From Cystobasidiopsis lactophilus (Eukaryota > Basidiomycota > Agaricostilbomycetes > Agaricostilbales > Chionosphaeraceae): DNA of 64,000 bases. The translations under genes and the position numbers were made by a program. Where the stretch lies: assembly GCA_001599975.1 (NCBI GenBank), contig BCIO01000002.1:3111883-3175882 (forward strand), written 5' to 3'. This document shows positions 1 through 11,167 of the stretch, one piece after another. The notes under the pieces were generated by a model. That model saw only the letters and a program-made list of their open reading frames with translations. It made no database searches and was not told the origin of the DNA. Within the stretch, counting starts at the first letter, position 1, and the number at the start of each line of letters is the position of its first letter.

Positions 1-1389
1 TGAGGCGCGCGGCGAGCACGTCGTCGGTGATAGCGACCTTGGGCAAGTCGCCGTCGTCGCCTTCTGGCGGAGCGGTGCCGCTGGTCGAGGCTTCGGCCAT
101 GGGCTCGGGCGTGGTGGAGTGAGAGGCCGGCTCGCGGCTTTCGTCGCCATGGCCCTTAGGGTGGAGCAGGTTGAGGCCGCCGGAGTAGTCTGCGGGCGGC
201 TCATTGACCGGAGGGTCAGTCTTGAGGGCTGCCTCCGACACCGAGCTGCTGTCCTCCGCTTCCAGCACCGAGTTGGTCTTGGAAGCATCCTCCATCGAGA
301 TGTCGCCGGTATCAGTGGCCTCCTTGGGCTGCTCCTCTTCTTCGACGGGGGCGGTGGCGACCTCTTCCTTCTCGACCTCCACCACCTGCTCGACCTCTGG
401 CTCTTGAGGCGCTGCAGCTTCCGGCTCTTCGGGCACAGCAGCAGGAGCATCCATCGAGACATCCTCCTCGCGCTCTGGCTCAGGCTCGGGCTGAGGGGAC
501 GGGCCTTCCCATTGGTAGAGGGCCCGGGGCAGCTTGCGCTCTTTGGGGACCAAGGACTCGACTTCGGTCCAGGTGTTCTCGTCGCCCCGGAGGACGGCGC
601 AGACGCGCTGGAGCACCTTGACGAAGGGCGCGTCGGACTCGATGAGGCTGATGGCGCTCAAAGCGAGCTGGGGTAAGAGGGACTCCTTGGCGGCGAACGT
701 CTGGTTGTAGGACGGGCTGGTGAGGATGTCGATGGGGTTGCGAGGAGGTGGGAGGAGGGCAGCTTCGGCAGGCCGGTCCTCGATGGGCCGCGAGATGGTC
801 TCGGTGGAGGCCATGGCGATTTGAGGGGTGATGTTGAGCCGCCGGCGCTTGCGGGCAATGGTGATCTCCTCATTAGTGGGCATGACGTTCGACCAGCCGG
901 CCAAGCGACCGCGGTGGGCGGTGCGAGCACCCAGCTCGAGCTTGTGGCCGCGGTTGGTGCTGAGCGTGCAAGTGGCCGGGTCATCGTCCTCGTCGGCCGA
1001 ATCGATAACAGAGTAGTACGCTCGCTTGTTCTGCGAGGGCAGGGAGCTGTGCAGCACAGCCCAATTGATGAGACCAAAAGCACGCTCAAAGAGGAGGGAA
1101 CAAGGACGCACGCTAGGGCTGGGTCGGATTGCCTAACGGGCACCTCTGGCCGAACGGGCTCGAAGAGGTTTCGGATGGCCGCAGCTCGCGGGGTTGGCGC
1201 AACCGGCTGCTGAGCCTGTTGGTGCTGGTGTGGCTTCTGGGTCATGCGGCGGGCGCTGTGCTCGGCTGCGGGCAAAGGATGAGACTCAGACGCCAATGCG
1301 GCGAGAGGGAGAATTCGCTCGCCTTCGTACAGGTAAGACGGGTCCATCCTGCTGCTTGATCGAGGCCCAAGTGCGTCTATTTGAGCCAT
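1..1389 (-). CDS. Partial acidic nuclear-type protein, possible Rxt2-like
   Basis: The gene runs off the left edge. Exon 1 is 1389-1112 and exon 2 is 1046 to beyond 1. They join across a 65-nt intron that starts GTGCGT and keeps the frame (phase 2). The start is the ATG at 1389. The visible part is about 440 residues with no stop. The N-terminal half is polar and Gln/Pro-rich. The middle has a basic stretch (NRGHKLELGAR, then ARKRRRLNI) and a short alpha-helical region ending LRGDENTW. The rest is a long Glu/Pro/Ala-rich acidic tail. The basic block followed by a leucine-rich helix reminds me of the N-terminal region of Rxt2, a subunit of the Rpd3L histone deacetylase complex. I could not confirm that, so the name is only a lead. 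The gene itself is well supported by the open frame and the clean splice. Confidence 0.75.
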
Positions 1390-1938
1390 AACAGCAGTCA
1401 GTAACCATGCTTGATCAAGTATGAAGGCAAGAGCATAGAGGGGGGTTCATAAGTTGTTAGGCGTCCGCATCTCGAGCTGCTGTCCTTTGGATAGCGCACC
1501 CTCAGGACAATAACGCAGTATAATTTGATGACTAATCTTGTAGTAGGGCGTGCAGAGAGAGGGTTAAGAAGCGCTAGGGGGCACTCACGAGCAAACGGCG
1601 AGCAATGGAGCGGGTCCAAGAGCTCAGCGGGCCGTTTCCTCCGCTGGTGCGAGGCCAACGTCGAATGTGGTAGCGGGCAGCAAATGCACATTCATGGATT
1701 GCTATTCTACGAATTACAGGTCTAAGGCACGCCTCAGTCTTCGGCAGGGCTCGGGCCAGAGTACTGCCAGTCGCCCCGGCCAGCAAGGGCGTGTGGCAAG
1801 TCATTGCAGACGATGCGGCTGCCAAGAGCACCTTTTAGAACGCCATCTATGTGCTCTCCTTCTCTTTGAGCGCCTCTAGGATCTGTCAGGACCATGCGCT
1901 AGCATTGAGCGTCGACGAAATCAATGAGAGGAGGAGCA
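1390..1938. other. Intergenic, no gene seen (promoter of the partial gene, 3' flank of NRK1)
   Basis: About 550 bp between two minus-strand genes. Short open frames exist on both strands, but none shows a recognisable motif or a splice pattern that keeps a conserved frame. Confidence 0.5.
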
Positions 1939-3258
1939 TTAACTGACTTTGGTACAGCAAATATCGACCATCTGCGCCATACTGTTGCCTGCGTGTTCTA
2001 ACTTCGGTACGTCTAGCAGCACGACGCCTTTGCCGGAGTCGGACGTCTCGTCAATTGGCCCTTGGGCAAAGTCGCCATCCTTGAAGAGCGCCTGGTGCGA
2101 CTCGATGTAGGCCGGCCAAACGACTGCACGTGCTAGTCTATTAGCTCTAATCACTATGCGAGTGTAGAGTGAGACTGTTTACTGTGTTCCCACTGTGAAA
2201 GAAAGACAGGCGGTTAGAGCCGACTCGGACCAAGGGCAAGCGAAAAGAGACCGACATAAAGCGGTGGGTCTTTCCATAAATCTCCAGCTGATTCGGTTTG
2301 AGCTCAAATTTGGAAGCAGAGCGGTTGAAAACGGGGAGAGGGTAGGAGGAAGGAGAGGCATGTCATAAGCGAAAGGTCGACACCGAGTTCGGTGAGCAGG
2401 CGACCTACAAGCAGTGTACTGTGAAGAGTCTGATCATTGAGCTTGAACGTAAGCTCGAAAAAGATGAGAGACACTCACGTAGCCATTGCGCTCATCCCGC
2501 CGCCGCTTCAACACATCGTAGTCCTCTCGGAGCAGGAACTTGACATCAAACTGGTCGTAGATCTCCTTTGACCAATACAAAATGAAGCCGTCGACCAGAG
2601 CGAACGTCAACCGATCGGCATATGGCGCGAATTGGGCCTGCCACCGAGTGAATCTGGGCAGATCTTGGTCAGCCAAGCCCAAAAGCGTTTAAGCGGTCGA
2701 AGTGGCCCACAGCTCGTCCGGTATCGGCACGATTTTCTGCTCGTTGAGGTGGTCGTGAGACTGATGTGTTTCCGGGAGGAGGCCTTCCTGGCGCATGTGC
2801 CTTAACGAGTCGCGCATTTGGTCCCAGGCAATGCAGCCGGCAGGTGAATCCCAGTCCTGCACTTTGTGGATTGGGTGTATTGGGATCTCTTCGCTGGGCT
2901 GTTTCCGTCCAAACATTGAGACGCGCAGTCAATGGTCTGAGCGGTCTGCGGACCTTGGCATAGTCGTCCTAAATGAACGCGCAGCGTCGCTTTCGGAATC
3001 AGCCCCAGCACCTTTTTGCTTAACAAACGGCCCCACCTGATGAAGTAGAATCCCAGAGACTAGGATACGGTGAAGATGTTTGGCCAGAGCTAGAGGCAAG
3101 GGTCACTACCAAGCCCGCATTTGCGACAGCGGGGGACGAGGCTCACTCGTCTTGCCAGAGCAAGAGGCGCCACTGCTCACGTTCGTCAGTCTAGGTCTGC
3201 TTTGGGGTGCTCGAGAGACTTGCCCTATACCAATGAGGAAGGCTTCTTTCTTGCTCAT
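1939..3258 (-). CDS. NRK1: Nicotinamide riboside kinase
   Basis: Phosphorylates nicotinamide riboside to NMN in the NAD salvage pathway (family knowledge). Ten exons give 242 residues: 3258-3224, 3172-3147, 3089-3037, 2968-2954, 2898-2711, 2653-2479, 2418-2409, 2287-2256, 2192-2183, 2123-1939. The spliced protein starts MSKKEAFLIGIGGASCSGKT, a kinase P-loop. LHQDDYAKPSEEIPIHP and VQDWDSP follow, which are typical of the NRK family, then the hydrophobic strand VDGFILYW and the lid-like KRRRDERNGY, then DLWKDPPLYWEHIVWPAYI. Intron 1 needs a GC-AG pair (GG|GCAAGT) to give GIGGAS. Exons 7 and 9 are only 10 nt each but restore YYTAS and the WEH of the WxxIVWPAY motif. The ATG at 3258 has an in-frame stop just upstream. 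The C-terminus could have one more small exon. Confidence 0.9.
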
Positions 3259-4125
3259 GCTGGTCGCAGGCGGAAGAGAGAAGGGCCAAACGCCTCTTGC
3301 GCCGGCTCAGCCAATAGCCGGCGACCACGACTCTGCTCTGCCTGCCTGACTGCATGCCCAGCGATCATATATGGACCGAATGCGCCCAAAAAGTACCCTT
3401 TGCTGCGCTCTCGCAAGAGAAGACTGCGGCCGCCAGCAGTCACGGTGCCTCTTGTTCGTTCGTGGATTCCGCCGGCCTTTTCAGACGCGATAACTATGGC
3501 ACTGCATGATGCTCGACTATTACTGCTAAGACTATCGTTCGTGTCGACGTTCCGGTTGTTGCCTGAGAGAGACTGCTCTAGTCTTGCCACTGTCTTGGCG
3601 CCGCTCCCGCTCATGCGTCCCCAGCATTCAAGTCTGCGTCAACCCAGTCATCAACCCTCAGGAGAGTGTAATCTGTAATGTGGTCGAGAGCACGATTGTC
3701 TCTCGCCTTCGAAGGACTTGCCTTATAGAAGTCCAGCCACTGGCTTCTTCAAGCTTGCCGTCGTTCGTACTCAAACCTAGTGATCAGAAAACTTGAATCG
3801 AGCAACTATATGTCGCGCTCTGATTAGTAGCTGGGCGTCAAGGCGCTTCAAAGGAACCATGACGGTCGGGGCAACTTAGTGTGGGTGCCTTCTCTCGGAA
3901 TTGACCCAAAGCCTCAACTCTTACTCGTCCAACAAGTCTATACTATAGTTTTGCTGAAGCTCTCTGGGGAATTTTTGGCGTCGAAGACGAAGAACGAACG
4001 GTTTAGATTTCTTGCCACCATCGCCGCCACCGAGCGCAAAATCTTTTCCTTCCTTCAATCTTGCAGGTTAGAGCGCTCTCTTCGCTGTCTTATATAGCTC
4101 TGATCAAGACGCGGTGCCACTTTTC
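3259..4125. other. Intergenic, no supported gene
   Basis: About 870 bp upstream of NRK1. It has several overlapping open frames of 70-185 codons on both strands, but none with a recognisable domain or consistent splice signals. The promoter of NRK1 should lie here. Confidence 0.45.
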
Positions 4126-4682
4126 TCAGAAGGTCACACCGTGCTCCGCCTCACTTTCCGCCATCGAGTTCGCCACTTCCAAGTCAAAATCATCAACGTC
4201 CAAAACCTCGTCAAATAAGTCTGAGCGTGAGGGAGCTACAGTTGTACAGATTCGATTTATGAGATCGTTGAGTCCTTGGCTGCCAGCACATGTAAATGAA
4301 ATGTACTCTTCGAGGGTTGTTGAACGAAGGATTGGTCGTCTGTTGTGTGCTTGCTTCGTAATTGCAACACCCTTAAACTTCTCCTTCCTTTATGTTTCTT
4401 TAAGGTCCCAAAAGTCTAAACGCGCAAAGACTTGGAGACTTGGAAGTTGGGAGCACAACTGACGAAGAAAGCGTAAAGTGGCCGACAAAAAAAGAAAGTT
4501 CTTACTGTTTGATTGTTTGGAATGCTTTCGCAGGACTCTCCAGCAGCACGCAGCACGCCAACGGAGCTGGCGCCTGCAATCATGCGCCGCGCGCCGCTGG
4601 ATGTCGGAAATCTGCAAGTAGCTAAACCGTGAACAAAGATTTTGTTGCAAGGGAGTCAGCCAGCTCACCTTGACGTCTTCAT
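4126..4682 (-). CDS. Hypothetical protein with acidic C-terminus, structure uncertain
   Basis: I do not recognise this gene. A C-terminal frame ending at 4126 reads through LEEYISFTCAGSQGLNDLI and an acidic block (DLFDEVLDVDDFDLEVA) before the stop. This composition looks coding. Upstream, an ATG at 4682 with a short exon can join across GTGAGC...CAG (ending near 4622) to a Ser/Ala-rich exon (MIAGASSVGVLRAAGES), then across GTAAGA...CAG to a short exon. A last intron must remove an in-frame stop near 4390. The exact junctions and the true start are unresolved, because another frame of the middle exon is also open. I call it a probable small gene on the basis of the acidic last exon and the two good donor sites. 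Confidence 0.35.
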
Positions 4683-5586
4683 TATCTTCTAGGTTCGCAC
4701 GGGGTTTGAAATCACGGCTCCGCTACTTTTCTTGATCCTCCCGCCCGCCATAGCGAGAAGTTAAAAGGCCACCAAGGGCAGAATTCGAATCTGACAAAGT
4801 CCCAACTGTTAGACTATCTCTCCATTCGAAATCGTGTGGCGCGTGGTGCTCCCAAAGAGCTGAAACTCGCGAAATGGGGACACCGACAAAACAAGGTGGC
4901 AAAGGGCCAAAGCCTTCTTGAATGGTCACCTTTTGTCCAACAAACCTTAACTCTGCACTTTCACAACATACTGTAACAAGAAGGACAGCAGAAGTCAACA
5001 CTGGGGGCACGCAACCAAAAAGTAGGTGCCAAGCTTCCGGGAGGACTTGGAGTGTTTTGAGAATCTCGAAAACAGCTTCTGTGTCGATTCCAATGCTACA
5101 TATTCACATATTATACTTGAAAGATACATATAGTACAAACAGAAACCCAGTAAAGGAAGGAACGCGAGCACGCAGGCAGCAGGTAAGGATTCGAAGAAGG
5201 ACGTGGATCGAGCCACAAGGCAAGGCAGCAGGCTCTTTATGGCTCTGTTTCGCATTTAGAAAGGCTCCAAGAGATACCACAACGGGTAGAAGACGCGCAT
5301 GAGGCCAATCAGAAGAAGCCGAGGTCGTCCACTAAGGTCAACCTGCAAACGTGGATCTGGTTTGCTATCGCCTTCTTCTTTTTCTGCCTCGCGTTTCGGT
5401 ACTAGACCCGTCTTGCAGCAGTTTTTGACTCTCGCCTGTCTTCAGACCTGTCTTCAGACGGTCCAAGTCGCTGGTGGCAAATTTAGACCACGCTGGCGGA
5501 TGCCGAACGGATGCCACCGCTTCTCTTCCTCTCCCGGAAACGACCATGACTGCAAAGGCGCACAGCACTCCTTGCTCACCACGAAT
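4683..5586. other. Intergenic, divergent promoter region, no supported gene
   Basis: About 900 bp between the hypothetical minus-strand gene and the plus-strand MFS gene. The frame of the MFS gene stays open upstream to 5299, but that part is Arg/Cys-rich and unlike a transporter N-terminus, so I treat it as 5' leader. Confidence 0.4.
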
Positions 5587-7618
5587 ATGACTGGAGAAAG
5601 TGGGCAGGATACGTCCGGCCAGCTTGCGGGGGCGCCTTCACCAAATGCGCCCACCATGCGTGACAAAGTGGCCACAACATTAGCGAATAGTCTTGATGAG
5701 AAGGATCTCGAGAAGGCCACAACATTGGCCAAGAAGCCTTCCGAGTCTGCAGAGCCCTACTCGGTCTTTACCCGGTCTCAGATCCTGCTGATCGTGTCGA
5801 TGATCGCCAGTGCGTCGTTTGCCTCTCATGAGGAATCGCCGGTTGGCTGAGCTCTGGGTTTGCAGTTGCTGGCATCGCTTCTCCGATTAACAGCAATATC
5901 ATATTTGGAGCCATCCCTCAAGTAGGTGTTAGACAACACGAACTCAAGCCAAGACTGACGGAAGAACAGATCGCGAGGGACTTGCACAAGTCCACGGAGG
6001 AGATCAACTTGACCGTCACTGTCTACCTAATCATTCAAGGGATATCACCTTCTCTTGTGGCTGCTTCGTGTGATACTTTGGGGCGGCGGCCTCTTTGTGA
6101 GTTTGGTCTCATGTTCGGCACGGATGCCGTCCAGGTGCTAAATATGGCCCGCAGACGTTATTACTCTTGCCATCTATCTAGGGTATGTATACTCGGCGCG
6201 CTGCTTGATAGGACATGAACGCTTAAAGGGGAGCTCAGGAGCAACATTGGACTTGCCCTGCAGAACTCTTACGCTGCCTTGCTCGTGCTACGAATTGTCC
6301 AGTCCTTGGGAGCCTCGCCAGTTATTGCGCTTTCATCCGGCACCATATCAGACATCACGACGCCAGAAATCAGGGGAAGATACCAAGCATACGTTCAGCT
6401 TGGCATCCAGGTTAGTCCAACTAGATGTTGGCGCGTCGGTTTGTGCTGATTGCCGGACAGGTTCGGACTGACTACCCGTAGTCATATTTAAATGCGCTAA
6501 TCCCAGGAGCAATAGCTCGGCCCAGCCTTCGCTCCATTCCTTGGTGGCGTTTTTGCCTCGGTCTGGGGCTGGCACTCCATCTTTTGGTTCTTAACGGCCC
6601 TCTCGGGCGTCATTTTTGCGCTCATCACCCTCTTCCTCCCCGAAACTCTGAGAAGTCTTGTCGGCAATGGTTCCATCCCAATCAAAGGCGCCCTGTCAGT
6701 CCCAATATACGTCAGACTCCAGCAGCTCTTTGGCAGATCTCCGGCACGGTCCGATATCCCACCGCGCCCAAGACCGCCTTTTAAATTCGCCCACATCCTT
6801 GCACCAATCCGACTGCTGGGAGAGAAAGACGTTGCCATGCTGATGTTCTTGAACGGTGTCATCTATTCCACGTTCTACGGCGTCAGCGCCAGCGTTTCGA
6901 CCTTGTTTCAATCGATCTATGGCCTCACGGAGCTTCAGATCGGACTCACCTTCCTCTCCTTGGGTCTTGGCACGTTGATCGGAGGACAATCCATGGGAAG
7001 AGTCATCGACAAGGACTATCGGGCAGTAGAAAAGGACTTCCTCAAGCCCAAGATGGCGGAGACTGGACTGACGATGGAAGAGTTGGTGGAGCAAAGGCGC
7101 AAGCGCAAGAACAAGAACGACCTCCTGGACTTTCCAATTGAACGCGCCCGCCTGAGGACCGCAAAATACCTCATCGGTCTTTACGTGGTCTCTGTCATCA
7201 TCTGCGGCTGGCTTTTGGCTGCAAAAACCCACATCGCCGGTCGTGAGTTCCACTTCTCTACTTGCCACCAGCTCTTGTTGAGCAGAGGGTATTAGCTATC
7301 GTCATGTTATTTTTCATTGGCGGCTTTGGCGTTGCCAATTTCACCTCTGTGGGAGTCATGAACATTGACATGTTTCCAACCCAGTCGGCAACTGTGACAG
7401 CCACGAACAACTTGGTCCGATGCTTGATGGGCGCTGGATGCACGGCCTTTGTTGACGCTCTCTTGCGCAAGATTGGGCCGGGTTGGACGTTCACCCTCTT
7501 TGGTCTGGTCATGGCAGTCCTCGCTCCCACCATCCTCCTCGCCATCATTCGAATGGGCCCCAAGTGGCGCAACGAGAGGGCAGCTAGGATTGCCAAGAAG
7601 GCCACCACGAAGCTGTAG
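5587..7618 (+). CDS. MFS drug/polyamine-type transporter (DHA1, Qdr-like)
   Basis: Probable 12-TM proton antiporter of the plasma membrane. The family exports drugs, polyamines or dityrosine-like compounds; the substrate here is unknown. Seven exons give 551 residues: 5587-5809, 5866-5921, 5970-6096, 6155-6182, 6239-6410, 6516-7242, 7296-7618. A cytosolic N-terminus of about 60 residues is followed by YSVFTRSQILLIV, then INSNIIFGAIPQIARDLH, a DHA1 pattern. The A-motif-like loop is DTLGRRPL, and then SLGASPVIALSSGTISD. A large basic central loop (RRKRKNKNDLLDF) separates the halves, as in Qdr/Dtr1 proteins. Introns 1 and 3 begin GTGCGT and GTGAGT. The last junction is placed to give AGPIVMLFFIGG. 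The ATG at 5587 was chosen over an in-frame one at 5299 because the upstream part looks like leader. Confidence 0.87.
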
Positions 7619-7823
7619 TCTTTTCGCACACATTAGAACGCATTTAGAACTTGTACTCACGCAACTCTCTGCATTGCATGACTGTAATTGACGCCACATC
7701 CCACTGGCCGGGCGACCCCAGCTTGGTCGGTCGGAACACTGATTGGGCTTTTGTTCCGCCCCATGGCTCTGTGTTCCTGCTCCTGTTGTTTTAAGGGTCT
7801 CTTATAGCCTGTGTGCATCAAGG

Positions 7824-10800
7824 ATGAAGGTGTGTAACGCTTCTCGGCCCCCGTCAGTCGCTATCGCAAGCACTCATGCAAATCTTCCCCAACTATTTCA
7901 CGTTTCGCAGCCAGAGCACAATGCGCTCGCCATCCGCCTTACGGGTGCGTCTAGCTCTTGATCTGATCCATTGTGCGGCGCCTGATTGGTCTGGCCTGCG
8001 CAGAACCCGTCCTCTTCCTGCGCGGCGGAGTAGATTTCAGCCAGGCCAATCGACCTCGACGTCGACGACGCAATGAGGCCCTGTCGCCCGAACGACCTGC
8101 AGAACCGCCAGTGGTGCAGCCAGAAGCGGATTCCAACCGCGGCAGGTCTCGCTCGCCCGGCCCAAATCTCAGCGCACTGGCTCGAGAGAGCACCGTCTCC
8201 CCGCCGCCTCCTGTCGCTAGCCCAGGCTTGCCCGCTGACCCTGCAGCCGCCAATGGGATTACGCCGGTTGATGACGAGGAGGGCCCGCCGGCCATGCTGA
8301 GGGGCCTGTTGACGCTCACCCTCGCCAAACCGACGCGGATTCGCAAGGTGGACGTCAAGCTCAAGGGCATGTCTCGCTCAGAGTGGCCGGAGGGCATTGG
8401 TCCGAGGCGCTTGGAGGTCTCCGACGAGCTCGTGTTGATCGACCAGAGCTACACCTACTTCTCCGCGGCGACGGACTCAGCAAAAGAGAGGCGAGCAACT
8501 TCGATCGGGCCCGGCGTACGTGAATCCAGGTTCGAGCGCTCTCCGGCTCGGCTACCAGAAACCTCAAGAGCATCTTCGGTGGTGCCCTCGAGGAACACCA
8601 GCATTGGACCTTCGTATTATGGCGCCCGAGACTCGCGGTTGCGATCCGCCACCGAGGAGTCCTTGCACACCCTCAACTCGCGCTACTCTGCCGACAGCGA
8701 CGCTGTGTCCACTAACACTGCCACCACTCGCTATACCCGATTAAACTCTCAATCACCTAGCCCACACAATCGCGGATCGAGACCGGCCTCTCTCAACAGA
8801 TCGCTCTCTAGACCTTCGGTGCTCGAAAACTCACCACTCAGCACACCGCAAGAGGAGAGCGAGAGCAACCTGTCGGACCAAGGCCCGCCGCCTAGCTTTA
8901 GATCGTCGACCTCGTCCAACAGCACAGTGGCACCGCCGGGAACTCAGAGTGCCCCGGTGCCCAGCTCAGTCCGCTCCAGCTTGGAGCATATCCCGCTCCA
9001 AACCTCGCCTCAAACGTCATCTTCCAACCTCGCGTCGCCTGAAATCAGCCCCTCTGCCCGCCGGCCTTCTTTCTCATCGCCTCAAGTCAGCCGGAGCTCC
9101 CTCAGCCCTGATTCAGTCCGTGCTAGCACCCGCAATCGCAGCCAAACGCCTCTAGCTTCGGAACATCCTCTCAAACGTTCTACAACGCGCGATGCGAGCC
9201 CCCAAGTCGGCCATGCGCGATTTAACTTGGCTTCGCTAGGCGATGTGCTCCGTGGCAAATCAAAGAGCCGGACACCGGTGGACAAGAACCGCGGGTCGTC
9301 GGTATCCGAGAGGCGTCAATCCATTGACGAGGCCTCTCCTTCTAAGATCAAAGAGAAGCGAGGGCGGAGTCGCGGGCGGGCGAAAGGGTTGAAGGCGCTG
9401 AAGGATGCCTTGACGGTCGGCATGGGCGAAAATGGGTCGGAGGCGCATCGCAGAGAGCCGGAGATGGATGATAGCGAGGACGATGGCGAGGATATGGATA
9501 CTGGGGGGATGCAGCTCGACAAAAAGGTCCATGGCTGGCGAGAGTTCAAAGTAAGCCTCTTGTCCGCGTCTCTCCAAGGACAGGCCGCTGATCGTCACCG
9601 CTCTCTAGCCTGGCACGTACACCTGGGCACTCGTTATCCCCCTCTCCGTTCGCTTGCCACCGACTTTGGAGTGCGGCTTCGGCTGCAACACCTACCGACT
9701 CAAAGCGACGGTTCGCCGAGCGGGCACTTTTTCGTCCAATATCACGGCCGAAACTAACCTCCAGCTGGTTGCTGCTCCTGGAGATGACGACACTGAAGAG
9801 TCGGAGAGCATCGTGGTCGATCGCATGTGGGAAACGCAGCTGCACTACATGATCGCGCTCAACCAAAAGGTGAGCTCTTTGTGATGCTATCCCTGATGGT
9901 AGATCAAGAAACTCATCTGGCTCTACAGAGCTTTCCTATTGGTGGCACGATTCCGATCACTATCCGGCTACGCCCCCTTGCAAAGGTCAAAGTCTACCGC
10001 ATGTCGGTGGTTTTGGAAGAGAAGGTCACTTACTACGCCCAGAATCGATATATCCAACGCCACGAGAATATCCGACGCTTTCCTTTGGCCAAGATTAACC
10101 ACGAGGACGAGAATCAGCCTCTGCTGCCGATCCTCTCCGACGATCCGAACGCAATCTCCAACTCACCTTTGGCCAAGTGGATGATCAATCCTACATCCAG
10201 CGACGATACCACTCCTAATTGCTTGGATCCTCTGGGCCCCTGGGAACTGGAGACTTTGGTGCCCGTGCCCAGTTTGGAGAGCGGCATCAAGTTCACCACG
10301 ACCAATCCCCGGTCCAACATCTCCATCACCCACACCGTTAAAGTTGTCCTCCGAGTAGACAGGGGTGACGACGAGTTCCTAGATAAGAACGGCAACCGCA
10401 AGAAATGGGACATCATTGTCGAAGCGACGACGCATGTGTTGTCTGTGAGTGATCGCGCTTTCGCGGCTGGTTCCGTGCTCAAGCCTTCTACCTCACAGCA
10501 TCAATGTGGTCAAAGTAATCTGCCGCCCTACTCCGTTGCATCTCCCGAAGTCCGCTTGCCACCTCCCTCCACCGGGTCCATCGCTGTTTTAGGTCGCCCT
10601 CGTCCTCGCGACGATCGCAGCGGCTTCGACCCCGCAGCAGCTCTTCAGCTAGCTCGAGAAGCCGACGGTCCCATCTCTGACCCTGGCCACTTGGCCACTT
10701 TGCACCTCAACGGCTCGGCAGAGACTTTGCCACCGGCCTATGTCACTGTCGCCCACTTGGACGGCGATGCCTCCCCCATGCGAGGACGAAGTTTATCTAG

Positions 10801-10882
10801 AAGACGCAGCTCTGGCTCGTCCACTTCCTTAGAGTCTTCTCGAGGTCGCCGGGGCAGGTCACCGGCCACTCGCCCCAACTAG
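7824..10882 (+). CDS. Arrestin-like (ART/alpha-arrestin) trafficking adaptor
   Basis: Alpha-arrestins recruit Rsp5-type ubiquitin ligases to plasma-membrane transporters (family knowledge). Five exons give up to 942 residues: 7824-7944, 8004-9550, 9609-9869, 9929-10444, 10499-10882. The arrestin-N start is ALAIRLT|EPVLFLRGG, followed by the strand LTLTLAKPTRIRKVDVKLKG. A Ser/Pro/Arg-rich insert of roughly 350 residues (about 170-520) interrupts the N-domain. It resumes at GWREFKPGTYTWALVIPLS and LECGFGCNTYRLKATV. The arrestin-C region holds SFPIGGTIPITIRL. The tail has PPYS and PPAY, the latter a PY motif of the sort bound by WW domains. Two introns (the one after 10444, and a possible one in exon 1 from 7830 to 7910) are multiples of three, so retention would not break the frame. 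The start is therefore slightly uncertain. Confidence 0.9.
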
Positions 10883-11167
10883 ATGTCCTCCCTGTTGTTG
10901 TTCCCTAACCCCTCATAGATTGCCTCCAATACTACCGGTACTCCTTCCACCATGTTATATGAATTCAAAAGCTACTAGCTAGCGCGATGTCCTCAACACT
11001 TCAGACTTGCCACGAGCTTTTTGCCACTTTTCGTCGCCGTGAGCATGCTGCCAACTCTCAAAAGCAAGCGTTTGTGTAAGGGAGCAGGCGAGATGGAGCG
11101 TTCGCCGCTTCGAGTTTTCTTTTATTTCGACAGCCCTTTGTTGCCTATCGGCCCGCTGGAGATCTTT

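Noticed and set aside
3255-3614. 119-codon minus-strand open frame directly upstream of NRK1
   Set aside because: It ends exactly at the NRK1 start in another frame and has no family-like segment.
3121-3678. 185-codon plus-strand open frame
   Set aside because: It overlaps NRK1 exons on the opposite strand, is Arg/Ser-rich without motif, and has no splice support.
4723-5010. Minus-strand frame starting with a signal-peptide-like run
   Set aside because: It has no good start context, no continuing exon, and a composition unlike nearby genes. It could be a leader of the hypothetical gene but is not supported.
5299-5586. Upstream in-frame extension of the DHA1 transporter
   Set aside because: It is Arg/Cys-rich and would give an odd long N-terminus. 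The ATG at 5587 fits the family better.
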